A stretch of 64,000 bases of DNA from Theocolax elegans (Eukaryota; Arthropoda; Insecta; Hymenoptera; Cerocephalidae). This document shows, piece after piece, positions 41,957-53,492 of the stretch. The position numbers were made by a program, and so were the translations under genes. Every line of letters begins with the position of its first letter. Positions within the stretch are counted from its first letter, which is position 1. The stretch spans positions 23,330,735-23,394,734 of the forward strand of contig CM047430.1 of NCBI GenBank assembly GCA_026168455.1, in the 5' to 3' direction. The notes below the pieces were generated by a model that was given only the letters and a program-made list of their open reading frames with translations, ran no database searches and was not told where the DNA came from.

Positions 41957-42694
41957 TTACGCGCAAATCACATTATTTAAGGTTAAAATTCTATTATCTC
42001 CCGTTTTAATACCTATGCATCCCGCTCCCTCCGATTTTAAGCTCGCCTCTGGATTTTTATTTACGCATCTTATAAGGTTTTCTTTATTATCAAATCTTGT
42101 AAAAATTAGCCTAGAGTTGGTGAGATGCTCCGTTGCCCCCGAGTCAACTAAAAATTTTGCTAAAAGTTTTCGACTACTAGGTTCATATCTCACATTCGTA
42201 ATATTTGTTTCATCAATTAAAGTATTTAAAATTTTACCTGCTTTCGGTTCCTTGCTTCTGGACGAATTTAGCAAATTACTTGCCCCTCTACCTTTAGGTT
42301 TATATGAATTGAATTTTCCCCGATTTGTTATAAATTTTTGTCTTTTTGCATCTCTAACATTTCTCCCATCACTTCCAAAAAGTCTTTTGTAACCAAAGGT
42401 TCTATTCTCTTTATTAAATCTCGCATACCTTATAAAACCGCGTCCTCTTCCACGTCTCTCGTTACTCGCATCTCTCGTGCTAGGATTCGGGCAATTCTCA
42501 GCCTTGTGGTCCCGTGTAAATTGTCTACAATTGTAGCACAGCTTTTCTCCCGAGTTTTTCCTGGGACAGTCTCGGCTAATATGCCCGTTCGCATGGCACT
42601 CATAACAGCGCATCCCTTCCATTTGTGTGGTAGCCAGAGCTGCTCTAGGCTCCACACTAGTGCTCGCTGTCGCACCTCCACTTCCCTTCCTCAT
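41957..42694 (-). pseudogene. Copia nucleocapsid zinc knuckles and protease
   Basis: Starts with two zinc fingers, 'CYECHANGHISRDC' (CCHC) and 'CYNCRQFTRDHKAENC' (longer spacing). An Arg/Gly-rich stretch follows, then the copia aspartic protease active site 'FLVDSGATEHLTNS' near residue 190. The ORF ends at a stop soon after 'LTLNNVICA'. Its ATG overlaps the gag stop as ATGA (42691-42694). Confidence 0.9.
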
Positions 42695-44195
42695 CGCTTC
42701 ATGCTGTAAAATGTTTTTAATTTATTATAGTTTAGATCCTTACCCGTCGCGTTTTTGTTCACAAAATTAAGTTCGTGAATCTGTGGCATTTCTCTTACTA
42801 TTGCATTATAAAATGCATCACGAATCTCAGATTCAGCAAACGGCTGAGTATGAGTAATATTATTATGTGTTCTTATTATCTCGTCAAATTTGTCCACGAA
42901 AACTGACATTCTCTCTTTACGATTGAACACCAAAGAATAAAACTGTTTCCTTAAGTTAACAGACGATAATCTACATTCACATCTCTTAATTTCCTTAATT
43001 TTTTCCAGCATCTCTTTCGGGTCTTTAATATCAATTAATTTGGCATGATAATTTTGATCAATATGATTTATTAAAATATCTCTGACTTTGAACTGATCTC
43101 GCGTTAACATTTCTCTATCCGTCGCGTCTCGTTTTTCAGAGTCTTCATCAATAATATACAGTAAATCCAAGGCAATTAATTCCGGAGTAAAGTAATCAAT
43201 AAACAGTTCGTATCTCATTTGTACCGATAATTTATAATCTCTCGTTGTACTCGAATCTTTCACATTCAGTAATTTAATCGCGTCTTTAAACTCACTCATG
43301 TCATTCGATTTGTTAAAAGTTTTAGTTTCCGAATTATTTTCTTTCTCTACTTCTGATCTAATTAATTTTATTATATCCGCTTTCGATATAACGTCATAAC
43401 CCGAATTTTCCGTCGAATTATGTGCAATTTCTTCAAAATCATTTTCATTATTATCATAAAACTCATCCCTTACCTCTTTCATTTCCCTCAACACCTCTCG
43501 TCCTTCGCGAATGCATCCTTTCATCTCCGAACACATTCGTCTCATCTCATCGTTGAGGTTACGCATCTCATCAATGTTTTCTCTCCGATGGTTCTGTTGC
43601 GATATATCGCGTCCCGTCATTGAGTCAAAGAAATTATTTATGTCCGTGACTACCATGTCTACCCGGATCATCAAATTTTCGACTGGTTGCATTTTTTCCT
43701 CAATAACTTGAGTGACTTGGTCCATCACAATTCCCATCTCATCTGAAAAATTATCTCTTTTAATATTAGGCAATTTAGTTTTGTTTTCAATTCGCATGCT
43801 TATGTTACATTTTTCATCAGCAATAATCAACGGCGCATTTTTATTCAACACATTCGCTTCTCGTTTATTATCGGATCTCGTTTATCGCTCATTTCAGAGT
43901 CCGTTTCGCATTCAATATCTCTGCCCATCTCTTCACCCTTCACGTCCACGTCTCTCAGGTCGACCTCAAACGCGTCATCGTTTGTAATACCCATCTCTAT
44001 CGCATCATTCAAATCCCACTTAATTGTTTCAGATTTTCCTAAATTGCCTAATTCGGTACAGGGATAAGTAATTAGCTGGTTTTTGACCGGAATGGTCAGT
44101 ACTTCCCCTTTATCGCGCCTAGCCTTGATTGCCTCAGATACCACTCGAATCTGATCTCCCGATAGGTGATCCATATCTGAAAACATGTATCGCAA
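42691..44195 (-). pseudogene. gag: Copia gag (capsid part), two frames
   Basis: N-terminal frame 43845-44195 starts near 'MDHLSGDQIRVVSEAIKARR'; the main frame 42691-43851 has a predicted coiled coil ('MRNLNDEMRRMCSEMKGCIR') and a capsid-like helical region ('RCECRLSSVNLRKQFYSLVF', 'MSVFVDKFDEIIRTHNNI'). The frames overlap by seven bases with a shift. Gag would form the particle shell. The upstream leader at 44196-44300 contains an imperfect stem, CTGATGGTT with AACCATCAG. Confidence 0.8.
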
Positions 44196-45169
44196 TCAGC
44201 TGATGGTTCAACCTCTCGAATACAAAGCTGTTAAACCATCAGCGAATGTAGCCAACTAGCACTTGAACAGAAAGTGTAATCAACTACATCCCCACTAATG
44301 TACTGCGAGAACGTACGACGCCTGCAGCACATCAGCAGACCAGCTGTGCCGATGAATGTAACTTCTAAAACACTTTAATAATTATTATTATTACGTACCT
44401 AAGGTACATGTGAATCCGGATTCTGTTGTAAAAATTATTTTGTTTTCTAGAAGGTCTAGACCAACCTTCCGCTCGGGGAACCTCTTCTCAAACTTTAGTA
44501 ACTCATACTGTGTTCGTAAAAACAGTAGCAGAGTTAGCTCATCTGCAAGTAATTACACGTGTCAATTCTTATTTTTTAAAAAGCGCATCACTTTGTTAAC
44601 GTTAACTTTTATTTAATATCCTCTTAAAGTCGCTTAGTCATTTGTTGGACCGGTCTTGTATCGCATGTGGTACGAGGAAAGGAAGGAAAAGAAAGAACAG
44701 CTGATATGAATTTAGCGTGCAAGATCCTGCCTACATAGTCTTCGCGCTTCTTTGTCTCAAGAACGCCCCGCTCCGCGCTCACCTAGTCTCGCTCGTTTCC
44801 CTACTACACAAGTACGCATCTCCGCTCTCTTTCCCACTTCGCGCGCGCCCGAACTCGCGCTTCTCCCATACTCGCCCTTCTCTCTCTCTCCTTCTCGAGT
44901 GTTCTCGAGCTCGTTCGGCCGCTCCCGCCTTGCGCTCTCCTTCACATACGCACTTTCGCTCCCCTTCTCACTCGCACTCTTGCTCTCCTTCTCACTCGCA
45001 CTTTCGCTCTCCTTCTCAGTCGCTCTCGGCTAGTCCCGCTACGTCGCTCACGTGTTCCCGCCGCATGCAATACCCGGTATAAACAAATGCCGCGTTCTGA
45101 CCTTTCCAATGTCCTGTTCCACGAACTTTTACGAAAAGACAAACGCGTCTATGAACATTTTCCCTCTCA
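44196..45169. other. Leader/flank of copia, then CT-rich low-complexity DNA
   Basis: 44196-44700 is non-coding with no match to 38500-38838, so no 5' LTR could be confirmed. 44740-45060 is pyrimidine-rich ('ctcgcactttcgctctcctt' in repeats), generating Ser/Leu/Arg-rich ORFs that I reject. Confidence 0.5.
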
Positions 45170-45256
45170 TCACACTTTTCTCATCACACTTTTCTCATCA
45201 CACTTTTCTCATCACACTTTTCTCATCACACTTTTCTCATCACACTTTTCTCATCG
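45170..45256. repeat. 12-bp minisatellite (CACTTTTCTCAT)n, about 7 copies
   Basis: Seven near-perfect copies of CACTTTTCTCAT in a row. No function is apparent. Confidence 0.95.
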
Positions 45257-45480
45257 CGTTAATAGGAGATTAATAATATATTCACTAATCAAAGGTTAAT
45301 AAAATGAATACCGGCCGGTGAATCTACATACCGCGTCTGTCCAGGAATGCATCGCACAACGATATCGTTATAAATAAAAAAAATCACCGCGTCGCTCTCA
45401 AATCGATTTTTACTTCATTTTTATTAAGTATTTTCACCTACCCTTGGTGATGCTGCTCGTCGCCTTCTCTCCTTGTTCCG
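45257..45480. other. Unassigned DNA left of the element C LTR
   Basis: Does not match the LTR start seen in the 3' copy (58137-58465). It is either flanking DNA or a replacement of the 5' part of the LTR. Confidence 0.4.
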
Positions 45481-45992
45481 ACACCACCGGTGAGACGCTC
45501 CTCGAGCAGCCGAATCGCCGAATCTTCGGCAGAATCAAATCAGTCTCTGACCCGTCCGGTCGCATAAGAATCAAGTCAGTCCCCGACCCGTTCGGTCGCA
45601 CGAGAATCAGAAGAGTCCCCGACCCGTCCGGTCGCATAAGAATCAAGTCAGTCCCCGACCCGTTCGGTCGCACGAGAATCAGAAGAGTCCCCGACCCGTC
45701 CGGTCGCACAAGAATCAGATCAGTCTCCGAACCGTCCGGTCGCACGAGAAACCTTTACCGATCACGAGAGTCGATATCTCCGAGCGACTAAGTACAGCCG
45801 GTTGTGATCACACGATCGGACATCAGACGCACACACGATACACACTGGCCTTTCTTCAGGACACACGAATAAATCAACTTATCTCAAGGGACATAACGTA
45901 TCATACTTTCAATCCTCCTAATCGTGCTTGCCAACTTCGGTCGGCGGCCAACGCGACTCCAACATCCCGCACCTCTTCAGGTTACATACGTA
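45481..45992 (+). repeat. 5' LTR of gypsy element C (3' portion only)
   Basis: Matches 58466-58919: the shared block starts 'ccaccggtgagacgctc' and ends 'cttcaggttacatacgtaac' + 'a'. It contains six copies of a 36-bp repeat (core GACCCGTCCGGTCGCATAAG) at about 45541-45755. AATAAA lies at about 45869 in a segment of roughly 85 bp (45790-45875) that the 3' copy lacks. The expected TGTAACG start is missing. Confidence 0.8.
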
Positions 45993-46698
45993 ACATAATA
46001 AGAATAATTGGCATCCCTTGTGGGGAAGTCGTAAGGAGGATTGCCGAAAATCAATAGAAACAGCAACAATTTCCTGAAGGCCAAACAGCGTCACAAGGGC
46101 CAATCATCGAATAAACTGGAGCAACTCACCAAGTAATCAACTGCTACAGACTAGTCTAGCAGCAAAATTCGAACACAGGTCCAAAATTTTTTCAATAACG
46201 ACCACAACCAGCATTGCTGAAACAACCTCAAAGGGCATCTGCCCCAACTTGCACGACTGTGCCACCGCTGGAATGGGCATCTGCCCCAACTTGCACGCCT
46301 GTGCCACCGCTGGAGGACCTCCAACTGCGTCTCAGGATTCATCGCAGTCCACGCCGCCATACGCTACGCTCACTCTTCGATACCCGCCATCGCCGCCGAT
46401 TCAAAGTCGTCATCATGAGTCTATCCCAATGCGCCCTCTTCGTACTGTAAGTCGTCATTTCTTTGAAACATTTCGGAAGTGATTCCCTGCCAAAATTTTT
46501 GTCTTTTCCCACCATATTTGTGCGTCATACTTCATACCGCTAGAAACACAAATTCTATATAAACATACACATACGTTTATTACGCACAATTAAATTATAC
46601 GCAAGGTGCAAATCGTGCCCTGTCTATCAAAATCACATTTGTAAGACTGTTCTCACCGGATACTTTTTCGTCTCACTTTTTGGCATTATTATTAAAAC
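45993..46698 (+). other. Element C leader with probable primer-binding site
   Basis: Right after the LTR end, 'ttggcatcccttgtggggaa' (about 46006) starts with the TGG expected to pair with a tRNA CCA end. I cannot name the tRNA. A 42-bp duplication ('gggcatctgccccaacttgc' at 46232 and 46274) follows. Short ORFs here have no domain. Confidence 0.55.
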
Positions 46699-47023
46699 AT
46701 GACACTTGCCGGACTTTTCGGACGCTCGCGCAGCGAACGCAATTTAACGGCCAATACTCGACAACCTAGAGACCGAGAGAATTCACCATCCCCCGCACGA
46801 TCACACGCGAGCATAGTCGCTTATTTAGTATGCCTGAATCGGACGAAGTTCGTAAAGCCAACAAATTTTTCGCGCGTATGACCGGAGAAGAAAAGGTCGT
46901 ATTCTTGACTAGGCATATCTCAGCAAATTTACCACGCTCAGAAACGCCTTTAATTGACGCAACCCAACAAGCGCCATTAGAATCACCGCCGACGCAGACA
47001 AAAATTCGGGTAATCGCGACCTA
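46699..47023 (+). pseudogene. Gypsy C gag, N-terminal part (frameshifted)
   Basis: Coding potential is split over two frames. 46699 onward starts 'MTLAGLFGRSRSERN'; 46830-47022 reads 'MPESDEVRKANKFFARMTGE' and runs to a stop just before the next frame, which opens at 47024. The order suggests the start of gag, but it is unclear whether translation began at 46699 or 46830. Confidence 0.55.
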
Positions 47024-48274
47024 GTGAACGAGTATTTAAGGGCAGAAGTATCCGGGTTTTCCCTCAGTCCTCCGACCGCGAATCCTAACCCCATGATCAA
47101 TACAAGCGCCGACGATTGGCAGCTCAGGAACGCATACTTAGGGGGATCGAACACCAATCACTTCGCATATCCATTGACACCAGGCACATTACCCGTAGAC
47201 GCCTTAACCGTACAGCCGGACTCAATACCGACACCTTGGGTGAATTACGCATTATTAGATCGATCCTTACAGCACCTCATAGCCGTGCAAAAACAGTTAG
47301 CGGAAAATATGAAGAATTCCTCTACGCATCCCCAAAACATAGCCGCGTCGACGCCCGCCGTGAACCCACAACCACTACAAACCTCCCAACCTTTCACACC
47401 GCCATCACACCACGAGCCCCCAGCAGTATCGAGCCCGACGACCCAATTTACGTCCCATACACGAAATACACTTAATCCAATCATTGAAAGCACACAGTGT
47501 GAAAATCCACCAACAACGCGCATAAATAGACTCACTATACCTCAGGCGATGAGTTTAGTCCCCATTTTTAACGGTGAACCAGACAACTTAGGCCTATTTT
47601 GTACAGCGACTAGACAGGCGCTAGCTCTAATGGGACCCGAGTTCGAAAGTTATATGATAATCGCGCTCGCCGGCAAATTATCAGGCAGAGCGGCCGATAA
47701 TTATTTAAGTCGTTTAAGCAGTTACGGAACGTTGGAGCAGTTTTTAGCAGATTTAACTACACAGTATATGAACGTAGGATTAGCCGACCAAATAATGACC
47801 GAGTTAAAATCGACAAATCAACTCCCGGGTGAAAGCGCCGTAGATTTTGGATCGAGAGTCCAAAAGCTATACAACCGGCTACTCACAATCAGCGCATCGG
47901 CTCCGAATCTCAAACCCAGTGATCGCGAATACAGACAGAACGAGGCAAATCACCAAGCTCTGCAACAGTTCATGCTAGGCCTGGCACACTCCCTGGAGTT
48001 CCAGGTACGCAGCGAGCACCCAAAAACGCTCAACGAGGCCATACTAGTCGCCGCCAACTTCGAATTGATTCAAGCGACCCGCCGCAACAGAGTTCATACG
48101 TCCCAAACTGTATACGCGCCCCATCAGTCGCAAGCTCCGAGCGCACCGGCTCCAGTCACGGCCACCGAGACCGCTACCATAATGAAATTATTGGCAGAGG
48201 CCCTCCAACCAAAAAATGTAGCTATTGCGCGGGAACCGGCCACGAGGATTCAGACTGCAGAAAGAAAAAGGTAG
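47024..48274 (+). pseudogene. gag: Gypsy C gag, capsid region
   Basis: 416 codons: a Pro/Thr-rich region first, then a gypsy capsid core from 'IPQAMSLVPIFNGEPDNLGL' to 'FMLGLAHSLEFQVRSEHPKT', including 'YLSRLSSYGTLEQFLADL'. It ends at a stop at 48274 after a frameshift near 48210, where the zinc-knuckle coding moves to another frame. Confidence 0.85.
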
Positions 48275-48375
48275 AAACCCTAGCGTGCGATTACTGCGAA
48301 AGACCGGGCCACGTATACACCGAATGTAGGAGTTTAAAAAGGGACCTACAAAGCAACCGAGTAGGAACGAACAGC
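48210..48375 (+). pseudogene. Gypsy C nucleocapsid zinc knuckles
   Basis: In frame 1 the sequence encodes two CCHC knuckles, 'CSYCAGTGHEDSDC' and 'CDYCERPGHVYTEC', the RNA-binding part of gag. The frame is then cut at 48376 by a 544-bp insertion that brings in a stop codon. Coding in the same frame number resumes after the insertion. Confidence 0.85.
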
Positions 48376-48919
48376 TCCTGATTGGATTTACGTGTGGTCC
48401 CTACCTTACGGTTTTACCACACGGACTCCCTGGGAGCCGGGCTGGGATACGCCTAGCCAGCGTCGGCGCAGCTGATGCTATGCCTCCCGAAATCCCTCAA
48501 GGAGGGCAAGTCCTTGAGGGCCCCTTCGGTTCCGGGGGGGGGGGGGGGGGCACGATTCCAACCCCTAACGGCAAGCGGGCCGCTACCCGAGTTGGGATGT
48601 TCAGCGCAACTCACACGCCGCAGGCGGAACTGTTTCCGGGGCTTGATGGCGCTAGGCACCCAAAAGCCCCTTCAGCAGTTCCCACCCACTGTCCCAGCAT
48701 GCGGGACGTCAACCACTGCCACCACGAGTCCGACCCATTCGCCCGGGCGGGGACCAAGTATACACCCAGTCCCCGGGGTTCCCGGGCTCCCGTGGTACCT
48801 TTATACCCTGGTGTGGGTCCCGGATTGGGTCTTGCCACCCTGCTCCGGGGACAAGCTCGGGTCCGTGGAGACGCCGCCCTCCAAAGAACTCACGGATAAC
48901 CGAGAGTTCCCCCTGCGGT
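48376..48919. mobile_element. 544-bp retroposed insertion with 17-bp target duplication
   Basis: GAGTAGGAACGAACAGC occurs at 48359-48375 and 48920-48936, flanking the insert exactly. The insert is GC-rich, has a run of about 16 G near 48533-48550, and lacks terminal inverted repeats and a poly(A) tail. The long direct duplication fits target-primed reverse transcription. It carries an open frame of 139 codons (48480-48899) without a recognised domain. It may be a SINE or an internally deleted R1-type non-LTR element. Confidence 0.75.
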
Positions 48920-50820
48920 GAGTAGGAACGAACAGCGGAAAATACAACAAAGAGCAAGGAGCTCCAGGTCAGCCGGGCAGAGTCAGATTCGACGACTACC
49001 GTAATCGGGAAAGTTACCCGCCTCGATATCCTAGAGAAAATTTTAATCGCGGCCCTGTAGATTATCGACACCGGGAGCAATACGCCAGGCGCGACAAAGG
49101 TCGAGGAGCCGCTAATTTCAATAATCGCCGTATTTACGATAACAGCAATCGTCAGTACTCACGCTACAGGCCGATGGGCCGACGCGACGAAGGGTACCCG
49201 CGAAACAGAGATTACTCGCAGGACCGAAATTTCCGACGCAATAACGACGTCTGGCGAGACGCGTACACCGGACCACGCCGCGACATAGGCGAGTATTACA
49301 ATAATCGGAACTCAAACAATCTCCGAGACAATTCAACAGGGAATAATTTAAACTCCCAGGACGCTCGACGCTACCCTCAGGCGCCTGAGTGCGTAAGCGT
49401 GGGTATAGTCACGCCTGCGTCGCCCAAACCTATAATAAATATTAATTTCTTAAAAGCGGGACGGCAACCTCCCATTGTGGTTTTGACAAGCAAGGATACA
49501 ACGAACGATAAAATAAGATTTTTCACCGACACAGGCGCCGACATTTCCGTTATCAAGCAAAAGTTATTAAAACACGGTACATTTATAGATAAGGATCAGG
49601 TTTTCGAAGTAAAAGGTGTTACTCCAGGTTCATCGTATACGCTAGGGAAGGCAGCGATAGACTTAAACGGTATGACGTGCGAAGTACACGTCGTGCCAGA
49701 CGATTTCCCCATCGGCACCAATGGTCTGCTCGGACGGGACGTAATGAATAAATTTTCCGGCGTGATAGACGCCGACGCGAAAAACTTAAAATTAGGGAAC
49801 CTGGTGATACCCTTCGAAGTGAACGAAACTATCGAGATCCCGCCGCGAATGAGAAGAGTGATATGCGCTCGGAGTACCAATACCGAAGTTAAAGTAGGTT
49901 GGGTACCCATCATTCACGTAAAAGATGGTATACTTTTCGGAAATTTTATCACAGAAAACCACAATGGCAAGGTTTATGCCGAATGTATCAATACAACAGA
50001 CGAACGGATACATATACCCGTACCCGTAGTAGAACTACAGGAATGTGAAATTACAAAGCATTGGACGACGGAAAACGCCGCAGAGGACGGCAGGATAAAC
50101 GAAAAAGTATCACAGGGCGCGTGCATAAGACGCCTAATAAACGAAAAACGTGAAAGCCACACAGAAGTGCGCGATTTAAATGAAGTGCTCTTATACGACG
50201 ATTGGAGAAGAGCAGAGCGGGTAGAAAAAATACTGCAACTAGCCGACCTAGAAGGCTGTAATCAGGAGGAAAGGAATCATATAAAAGAAATAATAAGCGA
50301 ATTTCCCGCCGCGTTTGGTCTAGAGGGAGAGCCACTACCCGCCACGCATTTACTGATGCACAAAATACAACTCTCAACCAATAAGCCAATAAAGGCAAAA
50401 AGATATAGATATCCTCCCGCCCTAAGAGAGCAAATGGAACAGGAGATACAAAAATTGATCGACCAAGACGTCGTCGAACCATCCACTGCTGATTATTCTT
50501 TACCCATGTGGATAGTTCCCAAAAAACCGGACGCGCAAGGAAATAAAAAATGGAGACTTGTGACGGACTTCAGACAGCTAAACGAAGCAACAGTAGGTAG
50601 CTGCCATCCGTTGCCGTTCACAAGCGACATTTTAGAGAGTCTTGCGTCCGCAAATTTTATAACAGTCATGGATCTGAAGAGCGGCTATTATCAAATAGAA
50701 ATGGACCCCGACTCAGCCGGATACACTGCATTTTCCGCACAGCTCGGCAACCACGCCCAGCAACATTTACAGTACAAGCGCATGGCAATGGGACTGCGTG
50801 ACGCCACAGCAACGTTTTGA
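48920..50820 (+). pseudogene. Gypsy C protease and reverse transcriptase (fingers/palm)
   Basis: Frame 1. A basic Asn/Arg/Tyr-rich stretch comes first, then the retropepsin site 'FFTDTGADISVIKQ' (about 49519-49560) and its second loop 'GLLGRDVMNKF'. RT follows: 'RYPPALREQMEQEIQKLIDQ', 'LPMWIVPKKPDAQG', 'WRLVTDFRQLNEAT', 'VMDLKSGYYQIEMDPDSAGY' and 'YKRMAMGLRDATATF'. The usual MPFGL-type turn is 'MAMGLRD'. A TGA at 50818-50820 interrupts the frame before the catalytic box. Confidence 0.93.
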
Positions 50821-51186
50821 AAAGCAATGTTATTGGCCCTAGCTGGATTACAGGGTCGAGAGGTACAAGTGTATCTAGACGACCTAATGGTATACGCTCA
50901 AACATTAGATGAACACGGAAAACGATTGAGGCGAGTGCTCAAACGTCTAGTAGACGCAAACCTCATTATAGAACCAAAGAAATGTCAATTTCTTAAAAAC
51001 GAGGCTAGCGTACTTGGTCACATAGTAGGGGGAGGAAGCATCAAAACCGACCCAAAGAAATTGGTCGCAGTCCGAAACTTCCCAACACCAACCAACGCCA
51101 AAAAGGTAAAACAATGGCTGGGCTTCGTAGGATACTATAGACGTATAGAAAAAAATCTTTGCAAAAATAGCTCAACCGCTCTCTAA
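50821..51186 (+). pseudogene. Gypsy C reverse transcriptase catalytic box and connection
   Basis: Same frame as before the TGA. Carries 'VQVYLDDLMVYAQT' (intact YLDD), 'KKCQFLKNEASVLGHIV' and 'KQWLGFVGYYRR'. A frameshift follows in an A7 run near 51150, after which the frame ends at 51186. Confidence 0.92.
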
Positions 51187-51859
51187 ACTCTTACGCAAAG
51201 ACGAGCCATTTGTTTGGGGAAAGGAACAGGAGGAATCTTTTAATATGCTAAAGGATTCACTCTGCAGCGAACCAGTTCTTATCGCCCCCGATCTCGATAA
51301 ACCATTCATAGTGACTACCGACGCGTCCGATTACGCAATCGGTGCGATTCTCAGCCAAGGTGAGCTTGGAAAGGATCGTCCGTGCGCGTATGCGTCAAGG
51401 TGCCTCCATGGCAGCGAATTAAGGTACTCTACTTACGATAAGGAATTATTAGCAGTCGTTTTTGCAAAGGATCAATTTTCTCACTATCTATACTCGAAAG
51501 CCTTTACCTTGATTACCGACCACGAACCGCTAAAGCACTTTCATACAACAAAAAAACCGGATCTCAGGTTCAATAGACTGAAAGCCTCACTTCAAGGCTA
51601 CCGCTTCACTGTCATATACAGACCAGGCGAGAAAAACTGCAACGCCGACGCATTATCTCGAAATCCGATCGTCGCAGCAAACGAAATAAACCCGGAACTC
51701 CCGCGAGCACAGTTGTATGAATTAGCAGAGACACAGGATCCTGTAACCAACTTAACAATTAATTTTAAGGAACCAGTAGAGATCTTAAAACTAGAATTAC
51801 GTTCGCAACGTCCCAAACGCACCAGATCGACTGCCGGAAGATTCGCTGAGTTATTATAA
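51150..51859 (+). pseudogene. Gypsy C RNase H
   Basis: Frame 2. Motifs: 'FIVTTDASDYAIGAIL' (Asp), 'RYSTYDKELLAVVFA' (Glu), 'FTLITDHEPLKHFH' (Asp) and 'YRPGEKNCNADALSR'. The catalytic set is complete. The ORF ends at TAA 51857-51859, while the likely continuation is in frame 1 from about 51850. Confidence 0.93.
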
Positions 51860-52558
51860 AGGCGAAACGCTAGCCGTAAGAAACTCCAAAGGAGGATTCT
51901 ATTTATGCATAGCATTGCAAAACGCTCACCACGACGATAGCAGACTACGCATACAGTGGCTACTCAAGTGCCACGTAAAACTAGCACTTACACCGTGGAT
52001 TACAAAAATATGTGCCCTTTCGACAGAATTCTCACCAACGTCAAACTAAAACTCAAGGCGAACGGAACCTACCGCCTCGGCTCGCGAGAACGTGCAAGGA
52101 TCGAAACTATATTGGCCAAATCACTGGCCCGAGAACCACATACTCAATGGTCATCAGAGGTCAAAAATAACCAGACCGAACCGATACTCAGTCAAGAGAG
52201 AATAGACGGCAAACTCGCATATCTGCGGAAAGAGAATAATCTACAAAAGGGCATACAAGCCACCAGTACGCCTCAAATTAACGAGCAACCAACAGATCAC
52301 ACCGAAGTGTCACACACACAACTTTTTTGGGAAGATCAGGCTATCCCTAACAACCTAGAACCGATTGCTATTGCATGCGAAGACAAGGTTGCAACGTCAG
52401 ACGTATCATACGAGCAGTTCGACGCTCCCGAGGTCACTAACACTGGTCACCCCGATAGTATTTCAAACACGTTGCACCAACTCTTAAACGGGTTACACTC
52501 ACGATTCATCGTAGACGTCGAAGAAAGTAAAATGGACGACAAAAGAGCATGCGCATAA
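51850..52558 (+). pseudogene. Gypsy C inter-domain segment 1 (possible BAH/chromo-like reader)
   Basis: Two frames cover it. Frame 1 reads 'GGFYLCIALQNAHHDD' and 'SRLRIQWLL'; frame 2 (51956-52558) reads 'YTVDYKNMCPFDRILTNVKL' and 'SRERARIETILAKSLARE'. I recall similar segments following RNase H in arthropod gypsy polyproteins. The pattern of aromatic beta strands is compatible with a small chromatin-reader fold, but this is inference. The rest (52150-52558) is polar and shows no domain. Confidence 0.45.
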
Positions 52559-53150
52559 GTATCCGAGAAATAAACAAGGAGCACAAGACAGTCGAATTAA
52601 AGGGGGAGCTCCCGAAATTCGCGCCCGTTCCAAAAATATACTATCAACTAAATCCGAGCGCGAAACTCGTAGACTCGACGATTTCTGCCGACATAGGAGA
52701 CGTCAATATGCTACCAACGTCAGTCAGCTACCTTTCAGAAGATTCAGAGAACACACCCAGGAACGACCAAGCGCAATCTACAATTCAAAATCCTAGTCTC
52801 ATATTCGATATGAATGAGGATATACCGAACGACATTCCTGGAGTTACACCCGAGGAAATCAATCGCACACCCAATAAACCGCTCGAGGAACCCGTCGACA
52901 CTCTAGAAAGGGCGATATCGGAATAACTCGGACATCTTTACGACAAGAATTCAAGGAAGGACAACGATGTTCCAGAGCGCACCGTAATCGTGCCCACGCC
53001 CAGTCTTCACAGACACACCGATGAGGTGCCAAACAATTACAGTCTCGAACCATGCACGCATGAAATACATGACGATCACCCGGCCCTGCATTTATATGAG
53101 GAAAGAGCGGACTGCGCCACTCCACACGCAAAACTAAGGTTGTGCACCAA
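52549..53150 (+). pseudogene. Gypsy C inter-domain segment 2, polar linker
   Basis: ORF 52549-52926 overlaps the previous frame by ten bases and encodes an acidic, proline-containing chain ending 'PLEEPVDTLERAISE'. From 52990 a new frame (1) opens and runs on into the OTU-like segment. No domain is recognised. Confidence 0.5.
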
Positions 53151-53492
53151 CGTAATCAATGAGCCACCAGGGAACTGCCTGTTTAACTCTTTAATAAGGA
53201 CTACCGACCTCGATTGAACTCGCGTTCGCTACTACACTGCGGCGAACCCGCGGAAGCAACGCGCATTTTATCATCGAAAAACGAATACGGAACGATCGAT
53301 TGCATGCATATTTTCGCCAACGAATACCATTTGAACGCATGTATCCATTTCGAGATACCAGGCAGAACCATTTATTGTCATATCATAGCAAACCCTGCAG
53401 GAAAATGGGTGCATTTACACCTTAGCGGAGATCATTTCACACCGTATAAGTTAGTCGAAAACAACGATATGTCAATAGACTCTGACGAGTAG
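53151..53492 (+). pseudogene. Gypsy C OTU-like cysteine protease segment
   Basis: Frame 1 (to 53217) contains 'NEPPGNCLFNSLI', matching the OTU nucleophile block (usual form D-G-N-C-L/F), with the candidate Cys codon at 53176-53178. Frame 3 (53214-53492) contains 'NEYGTIDCMHIFANEYHLNA' and the terminal block 'HLHLSGDHFTPYKLV', with the candidate catalytic His codon at 53433-53435. The spacing, about 86 codons, is on the short side for an OTU fold. The frames are broken by a shift near 53212, so the copy is dead. The Asp that normally precedes the nucleophile is Pro here. OTU proteases cut ubiquitin linkages; the role in a retroelement is unknown to me. Confidence 0.6.

Noticed and set aside
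45434..45791. DPSGRIRIKSV-type repeat proteins on both strands
   Set aside because: The 36-bp LTR minisatellite is open on both strands; it sits in LTRs, not in a gene.
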